11,474 nucleotides of DNA from Planctomycetaceae bacterium UBA969 (GCA_002303765.1 DBCB01000283.1:6983-18456); one strand, 5' to 3'. Counted from the first letter of the stretch, positions 1-7,746 are shown. Numbers and translations are program-made. Notes: generated by a model from the sequence alone, not told the origin.

Positions 1-737
1 GTGGTTGTCCAAACCAGAAGGTATTCGTTATCCCTGCCTTTGATGGGCATACGCACAAAGGGTGCTGCATGAACGGTAAGCTTTCTGCCTTCGACTACTT
101 CCATCTGGCTGTAGGCAGTGCCCCCACGACCACTCCAAGGCATGACATCGGAGCCACGGTAAATCAAACCGCGATCAAAGCACTTTTTCAGAAATGTCCA
201 GATCGTGTAATTGTTTTCCTCGGACATGGTGAAGTAGCTGCGTCTTTCATCCGCAGGCTTGGCCCAATCTTCTTCTTTATCCCAATCCATCCAATAGCCT
301 AGGCGGATGGATTGATTGGTTTGTACTCGGGCAAACTTGTTGACTCGATCCTTGCACATTTGCACGAATTTATCGATCGAGCCTTCCTTGTCGCCTGGGA
401 TGAGATTTTCGATGTCTCGTTTTGATTTCAGTCCGAGTTCTTTTTCGACTTCGACTTCGACCCATAATCCTTGGCAATCGAACCCGTTCTGGTAGCGTAG
501 TTTTCTGCCTAGCATAGCGTGGTAGCGCTGGAAGGCATCTTTATAGGTGCGCCCCCAAGCATGATGCACGCCCATGGGATTGTTGGCGGTGATAGGGCCA
601 TCGAGGAAGGACCAGGGTTTGCCATTGTGGTTTTTTTCGCGTAGTTTCTCGAACGCTTGGGTGCGATCCCAAAATAACTGTATCTCCCGCTCTTGTGCGG
701 GGAAATCGACCTGAGTTTCTACCTTCTCGAACGGCAT
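1..737 (-). CDS. ileS: Isoleucyl-tRNA synthetase, N-terminal part, with swapped HIGH motif (GVHH)
   Basis: This class I aminoacyl-tRNA synthetase, which charges tRNA-Ile in the cytoplasm, runs off the left edge, leaving 245 complete codons. The ATG at 737-735 is preceded by GAGG (743-746) five bases upstream. The N-terminal Rossmann segment shows SFLDGPITANNPMGVHHAWGR (residues 43-63), so the ATP-binding HxGH signature reads GVHH (residues 56-59), with the first and third positions exchanged. The second conserved motif, usually G(W/F)DxHGLP, reads GFDCQGLW (85-92). GYWMDWD and the IYRGSDVMPWS segment further on agree with IleRS rather than LeuRS or ValRS. The KMSKS loop, editing domain and anticodon domain lie outside the window. 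The gene is divergent from purN; the 169 bases between them contain no convincing promoter. An IleRS-like paralogue rather than the sole housekeeping enzyme cannot be excluded. Confidence 0.9.
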   Translation of the reverse strand, partial: MPFEKVETQVDFPAQEREIQLFWDRTQAFEKLREKNHNGKPWSFLDGPITANNPMGVHHAWGRTYKDAFQRYHAMLGRKLRYQNGFDCQGLWVEVEVEKELGLKSKRDIENLIPGDKEGSIDKFVQMCKDRVNKFARVQTNQSIRLGYWMDWDKEEDWAKPADERRSYFTMSEENNYTIWTFLKKCFDRGLIYRGSDVMPWSGRGGTAYSQMEVVEGRKLTVHAAPFVRMPIKGRDNEYLLVWTT

Positions 738-906
738 AATAACCTCAACTATCTGAGTTCATGGAATCCCTGTCTATCTTAGGAATATTCTGATATCTTT
801 GCATGTGGGAATCGTTCCAAAGATGGTTCCCCCTTCTGAAATGACCGATTTTCACTATCCTTTCCTTAAGAAACATCCTGCAAACTTTCTTCCCAAGAGA
901 ACCACC

Positions 907-1527
907 ATGAAACCATTGCGCGTTGCAGTTCTGCTAAGCGGGTCTGGTACCACCATGCAAAACCTTATCGATCTTTCGAAGGCTGGTAAACTTCCCATCG
1001 AAATCGTGCTTGCTGTTTCCGATAGGCCCAACATCAAAGGCCTCGAAAAAGCAGAACTCGCAGGCATACCTGCTGAAGTTGTCAGGCGCGACCATTGCAT
1101 CAGCCTTCAGGAATTCAGTCAGCGCATTTTTGGATGGTGCAGGCAGTTCAAAGCCGACCTTGTTATTATGGGTGGCTTTCTTCGCCTTATACAGATCCCC
1201 GATGATTTTCAAAACAAAGTCATGAACATTCACCCCTCACTAATCCCTTCTTTTTGTGGTAAGGGGTTTCATGGTTTGAATGTTCATGAAGCAGTGATCA
1301 ACTCTGGTAATAAAGTTACAGGTTGTACCATTCACTTTGCAGATAATCAGTATGATACCGGCCCGATCATTCTGCAAAAAGTCGTTCCAGTCCTTGATGA
1401 TGATACGCCTGTATCACTCATGAACAGGGTTTTTGAAGAAGAATGCAAAGCCTACCCCGAAGCTATCCAACTATTTGCCCAAGGCAAACTTCAAGTGAAT
1501 GGAAGAAGAGTTCGAATCTTAAATTAA
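907..1527 (+). CDS. purN: Phosphoribosylglycinamide formyltransferase (GAR transformylase)
   Basis: PurN transfers the formyl group of 10-formyltetrahydrofolate to GAR, the third step of de novo purine synthesis. The 206-residue protein has the normal family length. Visible are the phosphate-binding N-terminal loop LLSGSGTTMQN (9-19, Thr15 where Asn is usual), MNIHPSLIPSFCGKG (106-120) with active-site Asn107 and His109, and the TIHFADNQYDTGPII segment with His143 and Asp150. The reading frame is open upstream to ATGs at 799 and 841. I chose 907 because homology begins directly at MKPLRVAVLLSGSG and no family member needs the 36-residue extension. No strong ribosome binding site precedes any of the three starts. 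It lies 18 bases before the enolase gene, so the two are probably co-transcribed. Confidence 0.93.
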   Translation: MKPLRVAVLLSGSGTTMQNLIDLSKAGKLPIEIVLAVSDRPNIKGLEKAELAGIPAEVVRRDHCISLQEFSQRIFGWCRQFKADLVIMGGFLRLIQIPDDFQNKVMNIHPSLIPSFCGKGFHGLNVHEAVINSGNKVTGCTIHFADNQYDTGPIILQKVVPVLDDDTPVSLMNRVFEEECKAYPEAIQLFAQGKLQVNGRRVRILN

Positions 1528-1545
1528 CTTATTGGAGATGGGCAG

Positions 1546-2805
1546 ATGAGTTCGAGCAACAGGGCTATCGTTAGAATTCATGCCCGCGAAATTTTAGACA
1601 GCCGGGGTAGGCCTACTGTCGAAGCTGAAGTGCACACATCTTCTGGTTGCATAGGCAGGGCCAGTGTGCCATCGGGTGCAAGCACCGGTACCCACGAAGC
1701 TCTGGAACTTCGCGATAAAGACCCTTCCCGTTATCAGGGCAAAGGCGTTCTTAAAGCGGTTCGAAACATTTGCGAAATGATCTCGCCCTCGCTAGAAGGC
1801 TTTGATTGTGCAGAGCAGGAAAAAATCGATCGCAAGATGATCGCAATGGATGGCACGGAAAACAAAGCTAATCTGGGGGCCAATGCGATTCTTGCGGTTT
1901 CGCTTGCCAGCGCACGAGCAGCTTCAGAAAATTTGCGCATCCCCCTTTGGAAACATCTTGATCAGGATAATGTCGCCCGTATGCCCATGCCTATGGTCAA
2001 CATGATTAGTGGTGGCTTGCATGCAGGGAAGAACCTCGACTTCCAAGATTTTCTTTTTCAGCCTTCTAAAGCTACTTCTTATTCTCAGGCGCTTGAGCAA
2101 ATCGTTGCGATCTATAACAACCTAGGTGCATTGCTTAATAAGCATGGGCATGAGGGCACTTTGGTTGGCGATGAAGGGGGCTACGGCCCAAAGCTTCAGG
2201 GAGAACGCGAGGCGCTTGATTTTCTTCTTCTTGCAATGGAACGCACTAATATTAATGGCACTATCGCCCTTGATGTTGCTTCGAGCCATTTCTTTCAACT
2301 GGGACAATACCACCTCGAAGGCAGAATCCTATCCCCGGTTAAGATGGTGGGCTTGCTTGAAGAACTGGTTGCTAACTATCCGATTGCAAGTATTGAGGAT
2401 GGTTGTGCAGAAGATGATTGGATAGGCTGGCAGGAACTGACCCGGAAGCTTGGAAGTAAGATTCAGCTGGTTGGTGATGATTTCTTCGTCACCAATCCCA
2501 AAAGGCTTTTCAAAGGCATTCGTGAAAATGCTGCCAATGCTGTTTTGGTTAAGGTTAACCAAATAGGTTCGCTCACCGAAACTTTTGAAGTAATTCGCAT
2601 GGCTAGAAAGCATGGATTCAAAGCTGTGGTATCAGCTCGGAGTGGCGAAACCGAGGATGATTTTCTCGCAGATCTTTCGGTTGCGAGTGGCTGTGGGCAG
2701 ATTAAAGTGGGTAGCGTTGCCCGCAGCGAACGACTTGCCAAATACAACCGCCTGCTTCGCATTGAGGAAGAAATGGGCAGCAAGGCCTCTTACGGCGCAA
2801 TTTAG
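1546..2805 (+). CDS. eno: Enolase-like protein with altered active-site residues
   Basis: It belongs to the enolase family (2-phosphoglycerate to phosphoenolpyruvate, glycolysis). The protein has 419 residues, slightly under the usual 425-435. GGAG at 1534-1537 supports the ATG at 1546. Family landmarks are DSRGRPTVE (18-26), GASTGTHEALELRD (44-57), GGLHAG (156-161, His159), GDEGGYGP (208-215, Glu210), metal ligands Asp243, Glu284 and Asp311/312, KVNQIGSLTET (336-346, Lys336) and QIKVGSVARSERLAKYN (385-401, Lys387). Two conserved positions deviate: the QEF glutamate (yeast Glu168) is Asp168, and the SHRSGE loop reads SARSGE, with Ala364 in place of the histidine equivalent to yeast His373. 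Asn-Gly-Gly before His159 is Ser-Gly-Gly. The fold and most catalytic groups are retained, but activity may be altered. It could be a divergent paralogue or simply a lineage variant. The symbol is given for family membership. Confidence 0.88.
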   Translation: MSSSNRAIVRIHAREILDSRGRPTVEAEVHTSSGCIGRASVPSGASTGTHEALELRDKDPSRYQGKGVLKAVRNICEMISPSLEGFDCAEQEKIDRKMIAMDGTENKANLGANAILAVSLASARAASENLRIPLWKHLDQDNVARMPMPMVNMISGGLHAGKNLDFQDFLFQPSKATSYSQALEQIVAIYNNLGALLNKHGHEGTLVGDEGGYGPKLQGEREALDFLLLAMERTNINGTIALDVASSHFFQLGQYHLEGRILSPVKMVGLLEELVANYPIASIEDGCAEDDWIGWQELTRKLGSKIQLVGDDFFVTNPKRLFKGIRENAANAVLVKVNQIGSLTETFEVIRMARKHGFKAVVSARSGETEDDFLADLSVASGCGQIKVGSVARSERLAKYNRLLRIEEEMGSKASYGAI

Positions 2806-2861
2806 TGGTATCTTTAGGGGTGTTTTGCCTTTAAAAGTGACTTAATTACGGCGAATCTGGC

Positions 2862-2889
2862 TTGCAACAACTCCTTAATTTGTCATACT
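2862..2889 (+). promoter_or_regulatory. Possible promoter for the cytochrome/DUF1501 operon
   Basis: TTGCAA (2862-2867) and CATACT (2884-2889) are spaced by 16 bases, 39 bases before the cytochrome start codon. Each box matches the sigma-70 consensus at four of six positions. It lies in the only gap (2806-2927) where this operon could have its own promoter. No convincing terminator for the enolase gene is visible in the same gap. Confidence 0.25.
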
Positions 2890-2927
2890 GGAAGGGCATT
2901 CCAATTGAATCATGAGATTGTTCCATT

Positions 2928-5306
2928 ATGTCAAGATTCACATTTTTGCTCTTAGGTATTTACTTGTTGCAGGGTGCGACTTGGGCTCAAACCCCTGAAG
3001 ATCACTTTGAAAAAAAGGTGCGTCCGCTTCTTTTAGAGCGTTGTGTCAAATGCCATGGGCCGGAAACCTCCCGTAATAGTTTAAGGTTGGATTCTTACGA
3101 GGGCATTATCAAAGGTGGCAAACGCGGTGCTGCGGTGGTTCCCAATGCGCCTGCAGAATCGCTTTTGTTGAAAGTGGTACGCAGGCAGGGTGATTACAAG
3201 ATGCCCCCAGATGGCCCCCTTTCTGCTAGAGAAATTAGCGACCTTGAACTTTGGATTAAGCAGGGCGCTATCTATCCTAAATCGAATAAAATCGTCAGGG
3301 GCACCGCAGAGCATTGGTCTTTCCAACCCATTAAACAACATGGCGTTCCCAAGGTCAAAAATAGTGCGTGGGTTCGTAATTCTATTGATGCCTTCATTCT
3401 TTCGAAGTTGGAAACTGCAGGCATCGCACCCTCGAAGCAGGCGGATAAGCGTACCCTGATCAGGCGGGTCTCTTTTGATTTGACTGGCTTGCCCCCAACT
3501 CTTTCTGAAAGCGCACTCTACCTTGCGGATGATTCTGCCAATGCCTACGAGAATATGGTCAACCGTTATTTAGCCTCGCCCGCTTATGGCGAACGCTGGG
3601 GTCGTCATTGGCTTGATGTCGCACGCTATTCAGATTCCAACGGCTTGGATGAAAATGTTGCGCATGGAAACGCTTGGCGCTACCGCGATTATGTTGTCGA
3701 ATCTTTTAATAAAAATGTTCCCTACAACCAGTTTATCAGCGAGCAGATTGCAGGCGATTTGCTTCCCTTCAAATCAGATTCTGAAAAACATGCCCACTTG
3801 ATTGCGACAGGATACCTTACCCTAGGCCCCAAGGTGCTTGCGGAAGTTGATAAGCAAAAAATGGAAATGGACATCATCGATGAACAAATCGATACCATGG
3901 GAAAAACATTCCTCGGCCTGACTCTCGGATGCGCAAGGTGCCATGATCATAAGTTCGATCCGATTCTTACAGCCGATTATTATTCCCTTGCGGGGGTATT
4001 TAAAAGCACCAAAACAATGGAAAGCTTGGTGACGATTGCAAAGTGGAATGAGAACCCGCTGGCCAACGAAAAAGAAACAGCACAGTTGAAAGAGCATACC
4101 GCCAAGGTTGCGGAATCAAAGAAGAAGGCGGATGATTTTTTAGAAGAACAGCGCAAGGAGTTGGTTGCAGAGAAAAAGCTTGTTGCAGAGAAAAAAGCCA
4201 CACCTAAGGAAATCGAAGCGCTGCTTAAAGATGAGCCCAAAGCCACACTTAAGAAGTTGAAAGATGCAACTGCAGCTCTCGAAAAAGCTGCTCCTGAGCT
4301 TCCCAGTGCAATGGGCGTTACCGAAGGAAAAGTAACCGATGTTGCTATCCATATCCGGGGCAATACCGATAGATTAGGCAAAGTTATGCCACGGGCCGTG
4401 CCGGTTGTTTTGGCTAAGGCCAATGCTCCCGCTTTTCCTGAGAAATCCAGCGGTAGGCTCGAACTTGCAAACTGGATAGCTTCACCTTCGAACCCGCTTA
4501 CCTCCCGCGTGATGGTCAACCGTGTTTGGCGCTGGCATTTCGGTAGGGGTATTGTTCCCACGCCTGATAACTTTGGATTGCTTGGCACCAATCCCACCCA
4601 TCCAGAACTTCTCGATTGGCTTGCAAACCATTTCATCCAATCTAATTGGTCTATAAAAGATCTTCACAAAACTATTATGTTTTCTAATACTTACAAACAA
4701 GCTTCCACCTTGATTCCTGCAAGTGATGAAAAAGATTCTTCCTGCAGCCTATACTGGCGCTTTGTTCCTAAGCGACTAGAGGGCGAAGTGCTCCGCGATT
4801 CTCTCCTTCAGGTTTCTGACCAGTTGGATAAAACCATAGGCGGCTCGCTTCTTCAGGTTAAAAACAGGGCCTTCTTTTTTGATCATACCTCCAAGGATAT
4901 GACCAAGTACGACTCTAACAGGCGCAGCCTTTATCTTCCCGTCGTGCGCAATAATCTTTTTGTCGTCTTTTCTCTTTTCGATAGCACCGATGCCGCTGTT
5001 CCTAATGGTGACCGTGCTAACACCACCATTGCACCCCAAGCTTTATTCTTCCTTAATTCTAAATTGGTGCTTGATACAGCAGAGTTGCTGGCGCAAAAAG
5101 CTATTCAGAAAGCCCCCACCCCCGAAGCGCAAGTCTTGTATCTCTACGAGAATATTCTGGGGAGAACCCCAACCCTTGATGAAGCAAACCGGGCGAAAGA
5201 TTTTCTTCTTCAAGCTCTTAAGCTTTCTGAAAATAACCCTGCCAAGGCAATGGCTGCCTTTGCACAGATACTCGTTTCTTCCAACGAATTTGTCACCCTT
5301 CGTTAA
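2928..5306 (+). CDS. Planctomycete cytochrome-like protein, PSCyt1-DUF1549-DUF1553
   Basis: This is an exported protein of a family greatly expanded in Planctomycetes and some Verrucomicrobia; its substrate is unknown and an oxidative role in polymer breakdown is only proposed. Residues 1-20 form a Sec signal peptide ending ATWA-QT. A PSCyt1 heme-binding segment follows with CVKCH (39-43). The DUF1549 region spans about 150-365 and contains DLTGLPPT and a second CARCH (335-339) followed by DHKFDPIL. Residues about 375-460 are a Lys/Glu/Ala-rich probable coiled coil. DUF1553 covers about 505-765, with SRVMVNRVWRWHFGRGIV and the NTTIAPQALFFLNS motif. At 792 residues it is shorter than many relatives, which carry an extra lectin-like domain between the DUFs; here the coiled coil takes that place. 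The DUF1501 gene follows after 14 bases, the usual partner arrangement. Confidence 0.92.
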   Translation: MSRFTFLLLGIYLLQGATWAQTPEDHFEKKVRPLLLERCVKCHGPETSRNSLRLDSYEGIIKGGKRGAAVVPNAPAESLLLKVVRRQGDYKMPPDGPLSAREISDLELWIKQGAIYPKSNKIVRGTAEHWSFQPIKQHGVPKVKNSAWVRNSIDAFILSKLETAGIAPSKQADKRTLIRRVSFDLTGLPPTLSESALYLADDSANAYENMVNRYLASPAYGERWGRHWLDVARYSDSNGLDENVAHGNAWRYRDYVVESFNKNVPYNQFISEQIAGDLLPFKSDSEKHAHLIATGYLTLGPKVLAEVDKQKMEMDIIDEQIDTMGKTFLGLTLGCARCHDHKFDPILTADYYSLAGVFKSTKTMESLVTIAKWNENPLANEKETAQLKEHTAKVAESKKKADDFLEEQRKELVAEKKLVAEKKATPKEIEALLKDEPKATLKKLKDATAALEKAAPELPSAMGVTEGKVTDVAIHIRGNTDRLGKVMPRAVPVVLAKANAPAFPEKSSGRLELANWIASPSNPLTSRVMVNRVWRWHFGRGIVPTPDNFGLLGTNPTHPELLDWLANHFIQSNWSIKDLHKTIMFSNTYKQASTLIPASDEKDSSCSLYWRFVPKRLEGEVLRDSLLQVSDQLDKTIGGSLLQVKNRAFFFDHTSKDMTKYDSNRRSLYLPVVRNNLFVVFSLFDSTDAAVPNGDRANTTIAPQALFFLNSKLVLDTAELLAQKAIQKAPTPEAQVLYLYENILGRTPTLDEANRAKDFLLQALKLSENNPAKAMAAFAQILVSSNEFVTLR
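4161..4196 (+). repeat. Two 18-base tandem repeats inside the coiled-coil coding region
   Basis: Two adjacent 18-base units (4161-4178 and 4179-4196) agree at 15 of 18 positions and both encode LVAEKK. They lie in the coiled-coil linker between the DUF1549 and DUF1553 regions. The near identity suggests recent in-frame slippage duplication in a permissive spacer. Confidence 0.7.
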
Positions 5307-5320
5307 ATACGGAAGCTAAA

Positions 5321-6724
5321 ATGTACTACCCAAATAGAAGAGAAGCACTTAAACAATCTGCAGTCGGCTTTGGCTCTATTGCCCTTGCTGGCTTGCTCGC
5401 AGATCAATCCAAAGCTGATGTTATTGACCCGCTTGCTGCTAAGCCTCCACATTTTACCCCTAAAGCTAAGCGCATGATTTTTCTCTTCATGAAGGGCGGC
5501 CCCTCTCATGTGGATACCTTTGAACAGAAAACCATGCTCGATCGCGATCATGGCAAACCCTTCCCCTACGATAAACCTAAAGTTCAGTTCGCACCCACCG
5601 GTAACCTTCTTAAATCACCTTGGAAGTTCAGCCCTCATGGGCAGTGCGGCCATATGGTTAGCGAGCTTTTTCCCAATGTTGCAAGGCATGTGGATGATAT
5701 CTGTTTTCTACATGGGCTTCATGGCACCAATGCAGCTCATGGCGGGGCATTGCTGAAGTTACATACGGGTAGTGATAATTTCGTGCGCCCTTCTATAGGT
5801 TCATGGGTTACCTATGGGCTTGGTTCTGAGAATTCTTCGCTGCCTGGTTTTGTTACCATCTGCCCGACCTTGGCGCATGGTGGAGTTACTAATTGGGGCT
5901 CTGCCTTTTTGCCCGCAGCCTATCAGGGAACTCCTTTGGGCAATGCTTCGGTTTCTTCCAAGAATGCCCGAGTTGCATTTATCAACAATGATAAAGTCTC
6001 TTCCCAATTACAGCAGTTGCAATTGAATGCGTTGCAAAAATCCAATCGCGAGTTCATGGATACCACCGGGCCAGATCAGGCCCTCGAAGGAAGAATTGCC
6101 TCTTTTGAGTTGGCCTTCCGTATGCAAAATGAAATGCCCAAGGCTGAAGATCTTTCACAGGAATCCGAGGCAACTCGCGCTCTTTATGGCCTTAACGATC
6201 CTATCACCGAGAATTTTGGCAGGCAGTGCCTTATGGCTCGTAGGTTCTTGGAGCGGGGCGTTCGCTATGTGCAGGTTTCTCATAGTGATGCGTTTGTGCA
6301 ATGGGATCAGCATGGCGATTTGAAAAAAGGGCACACTAAAAACGCACTTGAAGTTGATCGACCCATCGCTGCGCTTCTTTATGATCTCAAGCAACGGGGC
6401 TTGCTAGAAGACACTCTTGTTTGGTGGGGCGGGGAATTTGGCAGAACTCCTACTGCCCAAGGTAGTGGCGATGGCAGGGATCATAACCCTGAGGGTTTCA
6501 CCATGTGGCTTGCGGGCGGTGGTGTTAAGGGTGGGTACTCGCATGGCGCAACTGATGATTACGGGTTCTTTGCGGAAAAGGGTAAGGTTCATATTCATGA
6601 TATGCATGCCACCATTCTTCATTTGATGGGCCTTGATCACGAAAGGCTCACCTTCAAACATGCAGGGCGCGACTTCCGCCTGACCGATGTGCATGGCAGA
6701 GTGATTGACGAAGTAATCGCCTAG
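5321..6724 (+). CDS. Tat-exported DUF1501 protein (alkaline phosphatase/sulfatase-like fold)
   Basis: DUF1501 proteins are related to the alkaline phosphatase/sulfatase superfamily and accompany DUF1549/DUF1553 proteins in planctomycete genomes; the reaction is not established. The N-terminus NRREALKQSAVGFGSIALAG has the twin arginines (6-7) and following hydrophobic stretch of a Tat signal. Landmarks are MIFLFMKGGPSHVDTFEQK (52-70), a HGTNAAHGGALLKLHTG segment, WWGGEFGRTPT (368-378) and GRDHNPEG (385-392), whose acidic and histidine residues are probable metal ligands by superfamily analogy. The 467-residue length is typical. GGAAG (5311-5315) precedes the ATG, and the 14-base gap to the upstream cytochrome gene indicates one operon and probably joint function outside the cytoplasmic membrane. 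The TAG stop overlaps a dispersed repeat that begins at 6723. Confidence 0.93.
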   Translation: MYYPNRREALKQSAVGFGSIALAGLLADQSKADVIDPLAAKPPHFTPKAKRMIFLFMKGGPSHVDTFEQKTMLDRDHGKPFPYDKPKVQFAPTGNLLKSPWKFSPHGQCGHMVSELFPNVARHVDDICFLHGLHGTNAAHGGALLKLHTGSDNFVRPSIGSWVTYGLGSENSSLPGFVTICPTLAHGGVTNWGSAFLPAAYQGTPLGNASVSSKNARVAFINNDKVSSQLQQLQLNALQKSNREFMDTTGPDQALEGRIASFELAFRMQNEMPKAEDLSQESEATRALYGLNDPITENFGRQCLMARRFLERGVRYVQVSHSDAFVQWDQHGDLKKGHTKNALEVDRPIAALLYDLKQRGLLEDTLVWWGGEFGRTPTAQGSGDGRDHNPEGFTMWLAGGGVKGGYSHGATDDYGFFAEKGKVHIHDMHATILHLMGLDHERLTFKHAGRDFRLTDVHGRVIDEVIA

Positions 6725-6741
6725 AGACCTGACCCCTTTTT
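6723..6741 (+). repeat. Dispersed REP-like element, copy 1
   Basis: The sequence AGAGACCTGACCCCTTTTT matches the copies at 9388-9409 and 11086-11107, and is inverted at 11051-11072. Its first two bases form the last two bases of the DUF1501 stop codon (TAG). Five bases later a truncated transposase fragment starts. It is one arm only, without an inverted partner nearby. Confidence 0.85.
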
Positions 6742-6746
6742 CCCCC

Positions 6747-7164
6747 ATGGATGTGTATCACGGTTACCAACATCTGGCACAGGCTGGAGATCGCTTGTAC
6801 GGTGAGTGCAAGAAAGAGTCAGTAACATTTCTGGATCGGGGCAGGAAGTTGCTTCTGAAATCAGGCTGGCTGAGAATATGCTACCTCGTGGGTGAGAAAT
6901 ATGAAAAAGAGGATACAACTGTGCGCCGCAAGGCCTTGGAAAATCTGATGGCTTACTTTGCAAAACACACACACAGATTGAATTATCGTGACCAACTTGA
7001 AAAGGGCGGGGCGATAGGCGGTGGAAGGGTGGGCCAAGACTTTGCGGCTGAGACGGAAAAATTGCGGTGCAAGGTGGCGGCGCAAGAATATTTCAGGAAT
7101 GGCGGTCTTGGTTTTTGTCCGAAACACCAAACAATGGGACTCTTACTGGGCCAAAGCTGCTTGA
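6747..7164 (+). pseudogene. Remnant of an IS transposase C-terminal part, truncated and frameshifted
   Basis: The first reading frame (ATG 6747) gives MDVYHGYQHLAQAGDRLYGE, a segment around KYEKEDTTVRRKALENLMAYFAKHT and HRLNYRDQLEKGGAIGGG. I recognise this as the late catalytic region of a DDE-type transposase common in planctomycetes, resembling ISKra4-type enzymes from memory. Just after 7020 the similarity continues in another frame: VEGWAKTLRL, then CGARWRRKN, then MAVLVFVRNTKQWDSYWAKAA with a stop at 7162-7164. About eight bases are lost in the AIGxGxVEG motif, so no intact product exists. The N-terminal half is missing and the fragment begins next to a dispersed repeat. The first frame stays open to 7247 as a nonsense tail rich in Cys, Phe and Tyr. 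No terminal inverted repeats were found. Confidence 0.7.
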
Positions 7165-7197
7165 TTACCCAAGAATCCGTGGCTGCACCCGTTGAAT

Positions 7198-7233
7198 GTT
7201 TCGAGTATTTCGACTATTGCGTCTGTTTCGATT
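7198..7233 (+). repeat. Four degenerate 9-base tandem repeats upstream of the HTH/PIN operon
   Basis: Units GTTTCGAGT, ATTTCGACT, ATTGCGTCT and GTTTCGATT follow each other without gaps; three contain TTTCGA. They overlap the possible -35 box of the toxin-antitoxin promoter. Such an iterated site could be where the HTH protein binds to autoregulate, but this is inference. Confidence 0.4.
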
Positions 7234-7261
7234 GTGTGTTAAAATAAATCTGTTATATACT
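7232..7261 (+). promoter_or_regulatory. Possible promoter of the HTH/PIN operon
   Basis: TTGTGT (7232-7237) and TATACT (7256-7261) are separated by 18 bases; the -10 box matches consensus at five of six positions and the start codon is at 7276. TACTCGA (7258-7264), overlapping the -10 box, is an exact inverted copy of TCGAGTA (7201-7207), which lies in the tandem repeat array. An antitoxin binding both could close the promoter. Confidence 0.4.
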
Positions 7262-7275
7262 CGAGGCACAAAACC

Positions 7276-7746
7276 ATGAACAAGCAGATTTCTGAAAACT
7301 TTGAGACTATTACTCCGAGCGAAGCCGATGCACGGCTCGCCTTCGAATCCTGGCGGCACCTTGAAACCTACAAGATCCCCAAACGGTCAAGCGTCCGCAT
7401 CAAGGTACTCACCAAAGGGGGGAAGCCTGAAACGGTCTCAATACCTGGATCCGCACTACATTTGTTGCTTCATATGCTAAACGAAATGTCGCAAGGTAAC
7501 GCAGTGACCCTCGTCCCAAGCCATGCTGAAATAACAACGCAGCAAGCCGCCAACATGCTTAATGTCTCGCGCCCGTATTTAGTCAAACTGTTGGACGAAG
7601 GAAAAATCCCATGCCGAACTGTTGGCAAATACCGCCGTCTACGCTTCAACGACCTGATGGCTTATAAGCGAAAAGATGACAAGGTGAGGGCAAAAATACT
7701 CGATCGACTTACGGCCGAAGCCCAGAAACTGGGGATGGGCTATTGA
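7276..7746 (+). CDS. Excisionase-family HTH protein, probable antitoxin
   Basis: This 156-residue protein has an excisionase/MerR-like HTH (HTH_17 type) at about residues 86-131: EITTQQAANMLNVSRPYLVKLLDEG, then IPCRTVGKYRRLRFNDLMAY. The N-terminal 80 residues, with SSVRIKVLTKGGKPETVSIPGSAL, are a small separate domain seen in antitoxins that accompany PIN toxins. GAGG lies nine bases before the ATG. The stop codon overlaps the TTG start of the PIN-domain gene by four bases (TTGA), so the two are translationally coupled. It probably neutralises the PIN protein and represses the operon through the upstream repeats. An excisionase role is unlikely because no integrase is present. Codon choice is richer in C-ending codons than the flanking housekeeping genes, consistent with acquisition. 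Confidence 0.85.
   Translation: MNKQISENFETITPSEADARLAFESWRHLETYKIPKRSSVRIKVLTKGGKPETVSIPGSALHLLLHMLNEMSQGNAVTLVPSHAEITTQQAANMLNVSRPYLVKLLDEGKIPCRTVGKYRRLRFNDLMAYKRKDDKVRAKILDRLTAEAQKLGMGY

Noticed and set aside
799..906. N-terminal extension of PurN from ATG 799 or 841
   Set aside because: The 36 extra residues have no family counterpart, and homology starts exactly at the ATG at 907.
3980..4636. Long minus-strand reading frame (218 codons) opposite the cytochrome gene
   Set aside because: It is antisense to the Lys/Glu-rich coiled coil and DUF1553; its Ser/Phe-rich composition is what such codons give on the opposite strand.
7165..7247. Cys/Phe/Tyr-rich C-terminal tail of the first transposase frame as a real small protein
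   Set aside because: It is read-through after the frameshift, and the natural transposase end is in another frame at 7164.
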